Counted from the first letter of the stretch, positions 1 to 12,267 are shown. The stretch: 64,000 nt of DNA from Rhipicephalus microplus (GCF_043290135.1 NC_134703.1:126839005-126903004), one strand, 5' to 3'. Numbers and translations: made by a program. The notes: generated from the sequence alone by a model not told the origin.

Positions 1-745
1 AAAAGGCAGACACGTGGATCGCATTCCTTTCAGACCAAGGAGGATTAAGGAAAAAATTTTAATCCTCCTTGATTCAGACAGACCCCGTCTCAATGGGCGG
101 AGGCGTTCGCCGAACAAACTGCGAAATTTACAAAGTGTCCATTTTTTTTTTGTACCCCCGGTTCAGTCGCCAGCCGTGCTTGACGAGAAGCCACGCGAAA
201 TGCTTAAAGGGTCTCTTAACTCTTTCGTTAACACACCTATTCAAATTAATGATCGACACTTTAGATTACCAAATTTGGCATGTTGAATTTGGTTCTCGTG
301 CATCTAGCACTCCTAGTATTTAGTCCAGCCACTCAAGTTCCACAATCAGTTTGAATTTTGCCCGTTTCAGCAACATAGTGTTTTTTGACACACCTTTGCT
401 CGAACCAGTGTGCGTGTGTTGTCGAGAAAATGCACTTGGCTGGTGAACTTACAGAAGTGCGTGCAACTCGCGTTTATGCTTAACTAACATCGAAGTTCTG
501 TAATGAAAATATTCTTTGCAAGTCCAATATCAAATTCAAATATCAAATCTTCGCAATATTACAGTGCTGAGTAGTAATAATTGCCAAAAATTTGTGCCAG
601 CTATTCAATAGAGAGCTCTTGATAGAAGTTAGAAAAAATTTATGCTATAAAAAATATTTCCGAAGGTCCGACGTGTCAAGGTGGCCTGATCAGTGAGTTT
701 TCAGCAGCTCTGGTTTCACCTGTATTGTTATATCAGACACAGTGC
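1..745. other. Non-coding sequence, no gene recognised
   Basis: AT-rich sequence without a recognisable gene. The reading frames at the left edge show no familiar domain. A small inverted repeat (AAGGAGGATTA and its complement) lies at about 39-71, and the same word AAGGAGGATTAAGGAAAA recurs near 36,374-36,391, so this is probably the edge of an old dispersed repeat. Confidence 0.5.
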
Positions 746-751
746 CGCATC

Positions 752-1809
752 TATACTCTTAAAAATAAATGTCGGCATATTCACTAAGAAAATACTAACT
801 ATTCATTGGTCACATAAAGCGTCACATAAGGCACGTGCCTCTTAGTAAGGAAAGGTAGTAAAATTCAGGTTAGTGAAATATACTGCCTAGTTAGTAAGTG
901 AATAGTGGTGACTCGAGTGGTTATTCCATTACCAAATTACCAACTTGTTAGTAACCACTGCAAATAGAGGTTTACGCCTATTTAGGTAAATATGCGTGTG
1001 CGTTGCCATATCAAAATGATTCCGTTACAAAAGTATAGGATAAAAAAAAACGAATTGACGTGGTTCTGGTAAGTTCATTATTGCTTTTTAACAATGCCCT
1101 GTACCTTTACTGTGGTAAGTTCGCATCACAGCAACATTCTTATAGAGAACTGACCACATGATCATATGATCAAATCAGATTCACATATGATCATACATAT
1201 GATGATGCTCGTCATCATATGAGCATATCATATGAGTCCTCATACTCATTAGATTATATGCTCATATCGGTATGAGAACTCATATGAACGGATCACGAGA
1301 ACACGCACGCAAACGCATGCACAAGTATGTCCTCAAAACATGAACATCACTGATTTCTACTGCAGCAGCAGCTTTAAGGCTATATATACCCCTATTTCGG
1401 GATCGCACGCCGCGTACTGGTTAGCAGTCACAGAATTTATAAGATAATTGTTGTTTTCTGCGCATCATCATCTCCCCTTCTATGTGCTTATGTGTGTGCC
1501 ATTACGTAGCAGGAATATTCTATTCCAAGGTAGTCAATAAAACTAAAGCTTGTCTAAATTTTGCCAACGATGTCGCCATTACAGGCCAATGTACTGCGGC
1601 ATCTCCGAAAAATCTGGCAACGTAGGTGGCTTAGTAGTTGCCTAGTTAAAAACACTAAAAAAGGTTCCCTGGTTACTAACGGCTAAAGTTACAAGCTGTA
1701 CTATAGGTGCTCGCTGGTAAAAGTATGCCACTAAGGTAGTGAAAACTCCTGAAATCAGTGAACACACCCGTTTACTACCTGATTACTAACTTTTTTTCTA
1801 AGAGTGTAG
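752..1809. mobile_element. Candidate terminal-inverted-repeat DNA element, about 1.06 kb, non-autonomous
   Basis: The left end (752-770, TATACTCTTAAAAATAAA-like) and the right end (1,791-1,809, reading CTACACTCTTAGAAAAAAA on the minus strand) are inverted copies of each other with about three mismatches in 19 bases. Subterminal sequence at both ends is unusually rich in TAGTAAC/GTTACTA words, as in elements with subterminal repeats. No transposase frame lies inside, so it would be non-autonomous. I cannot see a convincing target-site duplication, so the exact ends and superfamily are uncertain. A TATA-like TATATATA at about 1,381 is inside it. Confidence 0.4.
1140..1295. repeat. Cluster of CATATG/ATCATATGAT palindromes
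   Basis: About 150 bases are built from overlapping self-complementary words (CATATG, TGATCA, ATCATATGAT). One clear hairpin is CATATGATGA, six bases, TCATCATATG at roughly 1,197-1,222. It lies inside the candidate terminal-inverted-repeat element. It could extrude as a cruciform; I see no coding meaning. Confidence 0.5.
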
Positions 1810-1979
1810 TGTCACAAGTCGCTCTTATGGCATCGTCGTCACGCGCGCACAGGTGTGCACCGGCACTGCAAGAAACACGCACCGCTTGAACCTGTCTTGA
1901 AACCGTGCCTAAATTTAGTGAGGACGAACTTAGAATGCGTGGATGACAGCAACTCAGCTTCAAGTTTGATGGCGATGAT

Positions 1980-2640
1980 GTGTTGCGTCAGCCAGAGACA
2001 TCCGCAGCCATTCATGGGTTTCTTTTCTTTTCTTTACGACCTCAAGTTGTCTCCTCCGCCCCGAATACATCGCTTCTGACCTTTCTGCACAATGTCATAG
2101 CTTTTCTGGTTTTGTGCGAGGTCCACACGTCGCTGAACGCGTTGTGCTGGCGCCGGCTGCAGAGCTTCTCCTCACGACAAAAAGGCCACCGGAGCACATC
2201 TTGGCCATGGAGCAGCGAGAAACATTTTAGAACTCCATGCAATATTTTTATACGATGTGCGAACATTCAAAGAAATATGTTTGGATACATATATTGGAAC
2301 GCCAACCTATGTGGACTGAGGCGGCTCATGGAACGGTTGACGCTAGAAGAAATAGCGAAGTTTATTGGCCATCTGATTTATATAAAGACTATTGTTACGG
2401 GTATTCAAATACATTGGAACACCTGCATGCAAGATCCTATCACACGCACACAAAAATTACCGCAAAAAGTGGAGGAGTTCACTGGTTCATGGCTCAAGAA
2501 AAATCACGCAATGCTTTACAGCATGGCATGCACGAGAAGTGAAATAGCACCTCAGTTTCAATTTTCTTTCTCTATGCAAATAGAAACATCTTGTACAACA
2601 TTTAGAATTTTTGATACTGTTGCTGGGTCATTTGCCTTAA
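1980..2640 (+). other. Open frames of unknown nature, possible decayed transposase
   Basis: Overlapping open frames of 237 codons (1,980-2,693) and 101 codons (2,237-2,542) occur here. In the longer frame the stretch LTLEEIAKFIGHLIYIKTIV followed by IHWNT weakly recalls the entry region of piggyBac-type transposases (T-x-x-E-I-x-x-F-x-G-x-L then a Y/H-W). No catalytic aspartates can be placed, and the frame then runs into an unrelated LINE fragment at about 2,645. I would not call this a gene; it may be a shuffled transposon relic or chance. Confidence 0.15.
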
Positions 2641-2644
2641 AAAT

Positions 2645-3290
2645 GAACATTCTGACCTCCCGTCGAACTACAACGAGCATGCCCACTTCGTAACGAGTCT
2701 GTTAAACTGCTGCGACACAGACAAAAGGGCCGCCGATGTGGGACATATCGACGATGGCGAGGCACCCGAGCTTGGAGGACATAATACCTCTACGACGACG
2801 ATAACAGACCCCTAGGCCTTACAGAACTGCAAGGACATCATGATGACTTTCCACGAGATCCTAAACTATTTCAGAAAAACGCGACGACGTTACTCATCAC
2901 CCCACATGCAGCTAGAAAGGTCTCAGGTGTCTGATCTAAGGCGTCTGCAGGCCGACACATTTGAGAATCCCCGACACCTGCATAGACTGTGTCCGTCGCT
3001 CCAGCCGTCACCCAACTGTCCATGGTGCGGGCACGAGAGAACTGAGATGGCACATATACTTTGGGAGTGTGAGTGTGGTGTTCACCGTTACTGCTCGGAC
3101 GAGCGTGAGTGTTCCCCAGGACGACTGGCTGAGCGGTGGCGATCGAGAAGCCCTTCTCAGCGCACGTGCAGTAGACCAAATCTGGGCTGTCCAGCGAGCC
3201 TGGGCTATCACCGAAGACATCACACAATACTCCGCGGACGACAGCTCCTGGAGGCCTAGCCCTGACCAGTAATTACTCCTTAGATACTTA
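2645..3290 (+). pseudogene. 5'-truncated LINE (I-clade-like), RNase H end and C-terminal zinc-binding region, frameshifted
   Basis: Conceptual translation gives, in order, an RNase H tail (E-H-S-D-L-P then N-E-H-A-H at about 2,648-2,683, matching the usual H-S-x-x-x-G-N-E-x-A-H), then at about 2,840-3,090 the line LRRLQADTFENPRHLHRL, a C-x-x-C pair (CPWC) and HILWEC. The complete LINE at 14.1-18.3 kb has the same order (LRKLQTRSFPNPYVLHKM, CKWC, HILWEC), so both belong to one broad clade. The frame shifts after HILWEC; the true C-terminus continues in another frame with DDWLSGGDREALLSARAVDQ. Stops and frameshifts show an old, dead 3' fragment. It has no neighbours that give it a function. Confidence 0.8.
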
Positions 3291-3380
3291 ATAGATTTTA
3301 TTACCTCCGCGGACGACAGCTCCTGGAGGCCTAGCCCTGGCCAGTAATTACTCCTTAGATCCTTAATAGATTTTATTACC
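3231..3380. repeat. 75-bp tandem duplication at the LINE 3' end
   Basis: Bases 3,231-3,305 and 3,306-3,380 are nearly identical consecutive units, each starting TCCGCGGACGACAGCTCC and ending TTTATTACC. I see only two or three differences. The unit spans the last LINE codons and the 3' untranslated region, so the duplication happened in or after the LINE copy. Confidence 0.9.
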
Positions 3381-3542
3381 TACCACCTGAATTTTCCATC
3401 TCTTCAATACTTTTGCACATACCGTTTTTTTGTTTTTTTTATTGCACTGTTTACTGGCTGGCGACTAAGTATTACCCACTTCTGACATTTTTATTAATTC
3501 CAAAATATTTTTGTTGCTCTACAACTTATATTTTTTGGAAAG

Positions 3543-3655
3543 GGCATTTAATTGTGTCAAAGTTTCTTCGCTGCAATGCGTGCGGGAGTACTTTTCAAAC
3601 TGGAAAGGACTATCTACGTAGACATATCAAAAATAACCATTTTCTCGCGGTATAA
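3543..3655 (+). CDS. Possible terminal exon with one C2H2 zinc finger
   Basis: Downstream of a pyrimidine-rich tract and an AG at about 3,541-3,542, an open frame reads FLRCNACGSTFQTGKDYLRR and then HIKNNH before a TAA stop at 3,653-3,655. Cysteine spacing is C-x2-C, histidine spacing H-x4-H, with the conserved phenylalanine and leucine of a C2H2 finger. The C-to-H loop is 13 rather than the usual 12 residues, so the finger is slightly irregular. Single C2H2 fingers on a short last exon are common in arthropod BTB-zinc-finger genes, where they bind DNA in the nucleus. No upstream exon was found, so it may equally be a retroposed fragment or chance. An AATAAA at about 3,805-3,810 could serve as a polyadenylation signal. 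Confidence 0.3.
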
Positions 3656-3659
3656 CGAG

Positions 3660-4890
3660 AGGGTTAAATGGTTTTTCGCTAATGCATTGAACCGACAGAG
3701 GAAGGTCTAAGGATCATCCTATTTTCATAACAATCAAACTCTTAAGAATCAGTGGCTTTCTGTTGGGACGATTTGTATTCTAACTGGGACCAGTTGATGA
3801 AACCAATAAAAACGAGCAGAAAGATTTTCCGGGCCTATATGTATAGGGTAACCTGTGCATGGTGTGGAAACTGGCACGCACTTGGCTTATATTTATTTCA
3901 TCAGTCCTATTGCCCCAATGTTAAAACCCACCATCCATAAGCTTACGAACTCTTCCTGACACAACGAAGTTTTAGCTTCTCTGCAAAGTTGGTTACGGTA
4001 TCGCTTTACCCGATCGCGGCAGACATTATAGCTTGAGCTGCCTGGGCAGGTGGTGCCATCTGGTGGTGTAGTGCGCAACCAGGCAAGCACATGATATAAA
4101 GATGTGTAAAGAGGAATGACGATTCTAAGTGGCCTCCAAGTGCGTCTGAATCGCAGCAGCTGCATGCCATTGTCCGACAGCTCCGAGAAGCTTGTAGACG
4201 TGGCCTAAGCAGGTGGTATGGTCAGTCACATAAATGATGTGGTTCTAGTGCTGCGTGGACACTTTACCGCAGAGCGTCTGTTCCTCGCTGCTTCCGCAGG
4301 TTTCGTACATCAGGCTGGCGGGACCAGCATGCCTTGCACGATTACTTATTACAATCTTTTGCGTTAAGTGAAGATATTACTGCGCGGGGCACTTCCATTT
4401 CCTCGGACTTGGTATCGCCCTTTGTTACAAGCTGTCACTCTCGAGTAACCAACGCGAAAAGGTCAGAGACGTCTGTGTGAAAACAAAACAACTTTAATAT
4501 AGAGCTACGGCAAGGGATCTTGTACAATACGTAAAGCAAAGCAACACACATGTCAGACTAATAAATGAGCTTGCAAGCGAGACGTGTTAAAAATACAGAA
4601 AATTACCGAACAGGGAGCAAACGGTGGACTAAACAAATAAACGAATAGCTAAATAGGTGAAAGTTCGAAAGTGCAAACAGGTGAAGGCGTACGTGTGGAG
4701 CCCGTACGCATTGGGTCCACGACGATCGGATGCAAGAAGTCGCATATTGTTTTGACACGACTGCAGTGTCTGTGACGTTGCTGATGTTTCCAAAAACGAT
4801 AGTGCTTGAGGGTAACTTCTCCACCGTGAAGGATCGGTGGCTGCTCGGCGGCTGGTCAGAAGGCCGTTGGTTCCATTTCCCGATCTAGGC
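3660..4890. other. No gene recognised
   Basis: Short unrelated open frames on both strands, no recognisable domain, no repeat that I can match elsewhere in the window. Confidence 0.5.
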
Positions 4891-4899
4891 GTAATAGTA

Positions 4900-5022
4900 G
4901 ATTCTTTGTGCGATATGCATTGCCAGTGCATGTTAAAGAACGCCAGATGGTCAAACTTTCCGAAATTCTGCACTACGGTGTATCTTATAATCATATCATG
5001 GTTTTGGGGCATGTCTGAAGTT
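4900..5022 (+). mobile_element. SINE relic, 3' body only
   Basis: The stretch contains the diverged SINE body words GCATGTTAAAGAACGCCAGA, then TGCACTACGGTGTATCTTAT and ATAATCATATCATGGTTTTG, in the same order as the intact copies at 43.9 and 40.1 kb. The tRNA-like head is missing. The lead-in TGTGCGATATG suggests the second SINE subfamily, the one also seen as a relic near 57.1 kb. No target-site duplication can be read; this is an old copy. Confidence 0.75.
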
Positions 5023-5029
5023 CCGATGC

Positions 5030-7765
5030 CTACGTTGCAGACGTTAATTAAGCGTGTCATCTAGATGAACGGCTAAGTTTAGCAGGCCAGCGGATACACC
5101 GCCACACTAATAGCTTATAGAAGGGATAATTGTTGACCTTCTTGTACATCATGTTAGACAATCAAACGGACTGATTAACAGTATAATACTCAGCACTCTA
5201 ATCCCGCTTCGTGTCCCCCCATTCTCTTCTCGTGGACAAGGAGACCATCGAGAACATATACAATCATGCGTGGTTCATCCTTCTACACACCGCACCGTAA
5301 AAGTAGACTGACCATGTCTCTTGTAATTTGGGAAGAGTTCTAAACTGAACGAGAGTGACAACCTGTTGAAGCGATCGTTTACAACTCGCCCACGTGCTAC
5401 TTTTCCCGTGGGAATGGTCAGTTGCCTCGGTTCTTAGCCAGTGCGTCTTGCAGTCTAAACCTATAGTTTTGGGCACACGGCGGCTTTTGACAAATCTTCT
5501 GTCCCCGCCGGTACAGCTACAAAGGGTCAAACGCCCGCGGCGAACGTTTGAAGACGAGCACTCCAGTCAATTTTTCGCGGCACCACAAACAAGTTTTTTT
5601 CTTGTTCAAATGCCCCCGCTGGTAAAAGGACAAGCGTGACGCCCGTCAATCCCCGGGACACCGGATTGCTAAAATGGCAGTCCGCGACACGCTTTCTTGT
5701 GCATTCGTAACTATTTCCCAGTATGCTGAGTATTTTAACCATGCGTAACCGGAGTGCCCCCGAAGCGTGAAATCATGATTACTTAACCTCTTAAAAAGAT
5801 CGCCGGAGTCGGCGTTTAGCTTTGAAGCACCCCTAAAACCACCCAGAGGTCGAAATTCAGTTGTGGTGGGAAAGATGTGCTTGAGTGTACAACACATAGC
5901 CTGGACAATTTTTCAAACGGTGCCGTAATAACGGAGTAAGACGCGCTTGATTATCAAAAAAACGTGGTGATCGCTGTTTTTGTTCTTTCTTTCGTTACTC
6001 TCCGCTAGTATTCTTTTTCAAAGCCGCTTTTCCCTCTCGCCAAGCGGCCATCGCGGCGTTTCTCCGGCCATGACGCTAGTTTCTTTTTTCTCCTCGACTT
6101 ACCCACCCCTTTTGTTTTTTCTTCTATTTTTTCTTCTCTCGTATCTATCCTCTCTTACGTCACTTTCTCTTCTTCACTGTCACTGTTTCCTCACGAGCGT
6201 GTCGATTTAGGTGTCTTCATTTGAGAGATAGTTATCTTGCACTCCACACCCCATTTTCTTTCCCGCCTTTTTCTAAACAACCCTCCCCCTCTTCCCACTA
6301 ACCTAACCACTACTCCCAAAAAACAAGGGGCGTGACCTGTACACTGACTGGTTGCTCGACCAATCGCAGCTTGAATACGCTGCACGTCAGATTCAACTTC
6401 TCGAGGCCACATGGAGTCCGGAAAGGCCCGGAGAGAAGAAGGGATTGTTTCTTCGAATTTTCGGGGCACCGGCGGCTCGCAGCGCTGTCACGTGCGGCAC
6501 AGTTGATCGTGACGCATATTCTGCCCAGGATGCGCGTATTGAGTTGATACATTTGAAAAATATATCGGAGGTGCTGTAGGGTCCTTTCAAGAATTCAGTT
6601 TAAGTTATTTTTACGGTTCACTTCTGGCTTGAAGAAACAGGAATATAGGGGTTCGCGTACCTTTTTCGTAAGGATGTATCAGTTTGCAACTCGGTTCGCG
6701 GCGATTAACAGTCCTCCTGTTGTGACTGTTACATACACCCGGAGTTGTACACGTCCTTCTGAAACTGGGACAAAAGCTCGTTCCTGCCCAATGCTGGAAC
6801 GAGTTGCCGTAACAAGTTCCTATAATGCGAAAGGAGCTCGTTACAGTTACATTCCGAAATTCAGAACGTGTAGTTACAATTGACTTTTTGGTAAAGATAT
6901 AGTGCTGGATAATCTTAAAGCGAAATAGGGTGACCAACTTAAAGCGCACATTGAGCTACATATATACGAATTGGACATCGCCGACAGCAGATTATACGTA
7001 GGTAGAAGACATTAAAACGCCCCAGGACGGATTTAGTTTTAGAGGCGACCAGCCATACTACAAGCACGTCTAACTGGAGTTTTAAAGTCCCACACATGTG
7101 GCACTTTGCTGCGAGTCCATCTTCAATGGTGCACTCAGAATACTGTGCTTCAGAAATTCAAATACAAATCACACCACACGCACCAACATAATTAAATTTC
7201 TTGCTCAAAAAACCGAATGATAAAGGGACAATGATTGAGCGTTCAATGTGTGCTTTTTGAATGTTCGGTGTGAGTCGAAAATGATGCCCAGGATACATAT
7301 TTGCAACTCAGCGAAGTCCCCTTTCTGCAGTCGGCCAACGTAGTTCTCTATATTTATACTTCTGTCTTTCCATCTTCTTTTTCTTCCCTTTCACGGTTTT
7401 GAATCTCGCCCCGTCCAAAATTTTTTTCTTTCTCTGTATCTTTATTTTGTTCTCTTCTAACTCTTTCTCTCACCCATAATCCTTGTAACTTACATCGGAA
7501 AAATTACCGCACGTGTTCTGGAAGGGAAAAGGAAGTAGAGGAAGAGGGCGTGTCCTGGTTAATGATGATTATAATTTTTTTCTAAGTTGTTTGTCCTGTC
7601 CTGTCTTCGACAGATGGCTCTAAAGATTCATTTGCCCGTGCCTGGCACGCTAACAGATGTCCGACGTTGCGTCAAAAGAATTCGTCTGGACGAACTCTAG
7701 AAAAATTGTGCACAGAAGATGAAACAAGTAATGGCTAACGTGACACCACACGTTCTCGAAAAGTG
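5030..7765. other. No gene recognised; pyrimidine-rich block
   Basis: A strongly pyrimidine-rich plus strand at about 5,965-6,330 and again at 7,365-7,480. A 75-codon frame at 6,352-6,579 has no recognisable domain. Words such as GTTACAGTTAC and AACTCGTTCC recur at 6,750-6,860 but do not form a clear repeat unit. Confidence 0.5.
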
Positions 7766-7880
7766 GTAACATAAGTACGTTACCGATCACGCAGTCGCGA
7801 AATAGTAACGCATTCGTTACTAAGTTACCGATAAAGGTAACGCGTTACCGATACTGGCACTACTTGTAACGCATTGCCGC
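7765..7880. repeat. GTAACG/CGTTAC-rich segment
   Basis: Many copies of GTTAC/GTAAC lie within 115 bases, including the palindrome GTAACGCGTTAC at about 7,837-7,848. It looks like the end of a dispersed repeat, but there is no second copy in this window to define its limits. Confidence 0.4.
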
Positions 7881-7974
7881 CAACAACAATCTGCCCTACA
7901 ACGAACTCTAGGCTCTCTCTCTTTATTTATATTTATAAGTGACTTTTGAAAGGAAAAGTTAGAAATAAGCGCAG

Positions 7975-8278
7975 TTTCGTTACTGCCTTTCTCTCAGGGG
8001 GGTAAGGAGGGATTAAAGAAGGATAGGGAGGAATTAAAGGTACAGAGATAGAGAGAAGAGCAGGAAGTGAGAGAGGCGCAGGGACAGCCGCATACGAAAG
8101 TAAGGAGGAGATAGGAAAGATGGACACGGTTGCAGAAGTCCGAGGACAGGGCACCACTCAGCGAGAGCTCTTGTCGCGCCGTCAGCAGATTGCGTAGGGC
8201 GAGCCAGTCGGCCAGAGCAGCGCTGTCGTCGGAGATGGCGGGGGCACAGCCGATCGGCACGAAATCCGGCGAGTGAGT
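7975..8278 (-). repeat. Interspersed repeat family D (CAGTCGGCCAGAGC), copy 1
   Basis: On the minus strand it runs from a CGGC-rich head (ATTTCGTGCCGATCGGCTG) through the core shared with copies at 39.5 and 44.8-45.3 kb, then a pyrimidine-rich tail ending in CCTCCTTACCCCC. The core word CAGTCGGCCAGAGCAGCGCT and CACCACT-GCGAGAGCTCTTGTCG are conserved in all copies. This copy has one core subrepeat, whereas the other two have two. No target-site duplication was seen and the family is unknown to me. A matching open frame in the copies (I-S-D-D-S-A-A-L-A-D-W) is conserved because the DNA is, and is not evidence of coding. Confidence 0.8.
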
Positions 8279-11200
8279 GTTCCCTATATTTTGAGCCTCA
8301 TGTCGGTATATATAGCGATAAAGTATACTCTTCGTGGCTCCTTGGTGGTCGATTAGAAAGTGCGCGGAAGTGTATGCTAAAGGTTATCCTTCGCTTCATT
8401 CGAAAAGCTTTCTCAGACGGTAGTAGTTGCAGCTCAAGGAACAGCTGAAAGAGTGAATGAAGCTTGCGTGATACCATTCAACCTCTCTTCGAACTAGTTT
8501 TCTGTTAAGTGGCGCTGTTGTAGTTCTTGGTCAATGCTCGAGCGATAACTTTTCCATTGCGCTCGACTGTACGAGAAATATTAGAGAGTACTGCAATTAG
8601 GGTGCGCAAACACTCATTTTGCGTGGCACTTTTTTTTTTGTTCGCGGATACCGGCAGCAAGCAGAACAGCGATACTAGATGAGTATTAGATATGAAGTAT
8701 AAAACCATCTAATCGGACATTTTACAAACTGATCTACTACATTTTAACTGAATTTTCGCATTAGCATCGTTGCTTTAGTAGTTTGTAAAATACATTTTGC
8801 CCAATCCAGTGACTAAAAAGAACACAAAAGCTTGCGTGACTTACTTGCCATGCAGCAACGTGCATTCGGCGGTGGTGTACAACAAAACTTGATGTAGAGT
8901 TGGACCACCCTGTATACACCAGAACACAGTGAGCTCCGTGCATGCTGCCATATTGAGAATGCGCGTCGCGCCATCTGTTGCAAGTGTGGCGAAGCAACGC
9001 CATGCACTGCTACGTGAGCAGACGTGCCGCAAATGGAACGCAAAACTTCACAAACCTAATCCGACTATAAGTACGTTTCGTGCTTTTGCCCTCCTAAAAT
9101 TTCGTGTTGCTTTCCCGTGAAACATCGAGGGCACCTTCCTCGACCATCCGGAATTTCTACAGCACCTGCATCGCAGACTGCGGAAGCAACTTCATCAGGT
9201 ACGTACTATCGCGATGAGAACAAAAAAAAAAAAACACACGAACAGCGAAAAGCGTTGCGTTCGACTTTGCCCAACTGCGATATGCCTTGGCTGTGGCAAG
9301 GTGCAATTAGTGATGTAAGCCGGCGTCAACGTAACGCTATAATCGCACTCCGACTCGCGCCCATGCCCCGCATGTGTTTACCATTTCCCAGTCATGTAGG
9401 GCAGTCGGAACACACAGGCGGTGTGAAAGTGCCAGCCAAAGCGGGATTTTATAGTACTATGGCAAAGCCGGCTGAAAGCTCAGATTCGCCTATAACGACA
9501 GTCAGTGCACCTCACAGTTCGACTGAGTCGAAAGCGATGGCACGGTTTCCGCGTCATTGACATTTCTTTGAATCGCGACAGTATATACGCTCTTATATAG
9601 GTATATGGTATACTATAAGCGTGCACGATGGGTGCATTCGAGCACGCCTGAGTCGTAATATATTCTATTGTTGGCATGCGACCTGCGAAAGTACACGGCA
9701 ATGATTTAGTGCCTCCTACTACAGGTATACTGCACGCAAATTGCTGCTGTAAGTATACTGACTCGCACACATTTACTGGGCTCGTATAGTTTTTTCCTGC
9801 TGATTGCGATTATCCGCTGGCGGTGGAGCTCGGCGTTTTTCGTTTCGGATGGAAATCTGTGCAATCTGGAAACACCGTACCAGCACGATTGCCGCGTCGT
9901 GTTCACAGACAGTGCTGAGTAATATCTTCGTCATGCGCCTATTGTTCTCGCATCTAAAGACGGCGCCGTGGTGACCAGGCGAAATAAACCAGGTGGCTGG
10001 GGCGTGGATAGGCGCTTTCTCGCATTTTATAGTCCCAAAGACGCTGTTTGCCATATTGACTTGGCACCACAGATACATGCTTTGACAGTTCAGGCATCTG
10101 GGTACGAGAGTATGCGCCGGTGGCCTAAGCGCCCGAGTGCGATAAAGGCATGATTTGATCGGTAGGATGTGTGTGTTGTGCTACTTGAAAGCTGCACAAG
10201 CAATTTGTGAGCCAGGTATAACCCAAATATAAGGTGCAGTGCTTAGCGTTCTGAGGGGTATATCTCACTGCAATGTTCACCATAGCCGGTGATATACTAT
10301 AGTCTACACAGCTTACGCGAAATTCAACTCTTGCAGCTATGCAAAATTGCTAAATAGGGAAAGTTGCTGGGGAAAATAGCACTGGAGTCAAAGAAAGCAC
10401 TCGCCTCACGGATGAAGATAGCGTGGGTAATATGTGTAAACACCCAAATATTAGCATTAACGAAGGCAATATTTAAACACTTATTCTGTTAGGTCGAATT
10501 GATTTGTGGCGGTAAGAAGATTTGAAATCGTCGTCTCGCTTGAAATTCCTCCTTATTAGTTTAGTCAACTTGATACTCATCTCAGTTCCAGACGAATTTT
10601 CAGCCCCATACCCAGTCATTTATTATTTCTGCTTTGCCTACCACGTGCCATGACACTTAAAAATAACCTTCCAAGTGAAATTGTTTCTTTAAAAGATCCT
10701 CCCACATTGCGCACGCAAATGCAAGTCCATGTTCCCTTGATTTTGTATGAAGGTTTTTTTCTATTTCAATTTGTTTTCTACACATTTGATTGTTGTACTG
10801 TTTCTTTTTCCTTTTATTTTAATATTTCCGTTGTTTGTTTTTAAATTCACTCTCCTTTAGGCTTAATCTATTGTGATTTTTCTCTAATTCTCCTCTGGTA
10901 CCTGTAGGGTCACATAAATAAAGAAAAATACTAAAGCACGCTCTTTAACGGATGGGGCAAAAATGGTGAAAAAAGGGGGGGGGGGGCATCCTCCTGGACA
11001 CTATACGTCTCCTATAGGGCATGTGTTAGGAGGCTTAACAAGCAAAGAACGTGCAATCGCAGCTGTAGACAAGTACGATCTTTCGTGCGCCACCGTTCAC
11101 AGTCCCCACAGTGTTAATCCCGGCGCTCGCGCGCTTTCACGTGCGTGTCGAGATCGGCAACAGGCCGTTTGAGTGACGTAAATTGGAGAATGATGCCAAC

Positions 11201-11625
11201 CTGTGCAAGAGCTCACTCGGACGTGTTTAACGCCACCGGCTGCACCTCAGCGCCCCTGTTGAGGTTGACAAATTGACAAACATTGTGGCCTCGCAGCACC
11301 ACGCGCTAACACAAAGCTCAGAGATCAAAGCTGTAAGGAGAGTGTGGGTGAGGACGCTCATCAACGCACGCCGCTTTGATTGGCGGCATCATTTAGCGAT
11401 CAGAGAGTGAGGGTGATAAAGTAGGAAGGGGGTGATCACGGGATACGCGCGGTGCTCCTTCGACTCTGAGGCGTGCACAAGCGATACTATAGTTGTTTGG
11501 GGATGTAAAGGAAGCTATTTTTGGAACCTCTAAGGTAGCATGGCTCAGCGATAGGGGCGATAGGAAGGAGGCAGAGGAGTGAGAAGGAAGTGTCAGAAGT
11601 AACACTTTTTGACCTATATATCAAT
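8279..11625. other. No gene recognised
   Basis: Mixed-composition sequence without recognisable genes. The 147-codon frame at 9,117-9,560 lacks any domain, and the region between 8,760 and 9,560 has many overlapping frames in both directions, as expected of GC-moderate non-coding DNA. A run of 12 G lies at 10,975-10,986. Confidence 0.45.
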
Positions 11626-11627
11626 CT

Positions 11628-11631
11628 CATC

Positions 11632-11683
<52 letters not shown>

Positions 11684-11705
11684 TCTCTCCCTCTCTCTCT
11701 CTCTT
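11628..11705. repeat. (CT)n microsatellite
   Basis: Almost uninterrupted CT dinucleotides for about 75 bases with occasional CC interruptions. This explains the S-L repeats in overlapping frames. Confidence 0.97.
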
Positions 11706-12265
11706 TAGAAATGTGCAACTGCAGCAAAGGTTTCTCATACACTAGAGTATTGATGATTAGAAAGGGTCAATTTCTACTCGGAGACACATTTTACAGAAAG
11801 GAATTTCGAGCAAGCTGCCAAGTCATGCTGTGAACATGAAATTTGGGTAAGTCCCGCTATACTCGCCACTCGTTCATATTATGCATATTGTGAGTGAACG
11901 GTTCCACTTACTGCCCGAAAAATTCCGTACAACCTATCAGTGGTGTCAGAAACCCCTATGAAATTCCCCATGGCACTCAAGCTTCTTATCTTAAATCAGA
12001 GACACGAGCGTGGACCTCTACGGTAAAGCCGTCTATTTCAAACCTTCTCTTCTTCAAACATAATTCCAATGTTTGAGGTTGTCAAATATGTTCTCGGCTC
12101 GTCTACAGGACCTCGTCAAGGGTGAGGCCCATAGAGAAACATACTTAAATTAAGAGCGGACACTCCCGTAGGACCCTGCGGCCCAGCTACTGCACTGCTT
12201 TCAGCGCCACGAGTGAGTGGTGAGACCCGATAATATCTTTTGCATTAAAAAAAATTAGAAAACAA
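11706..12265. other. No gene recognised
   Basis: Short frames only; no match to repeats elsewhere in the window. Confidence 0.45.
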
Positions 12266-12267
12266 TT

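Noticed and set aside
1980..2640. piggyBac transposase
   Set aside because: Only a short weak likeness (LTLEEIAKFIGHLIY); no catalytic aspartates or terminal repeats. It is kept as a low-confidence note.
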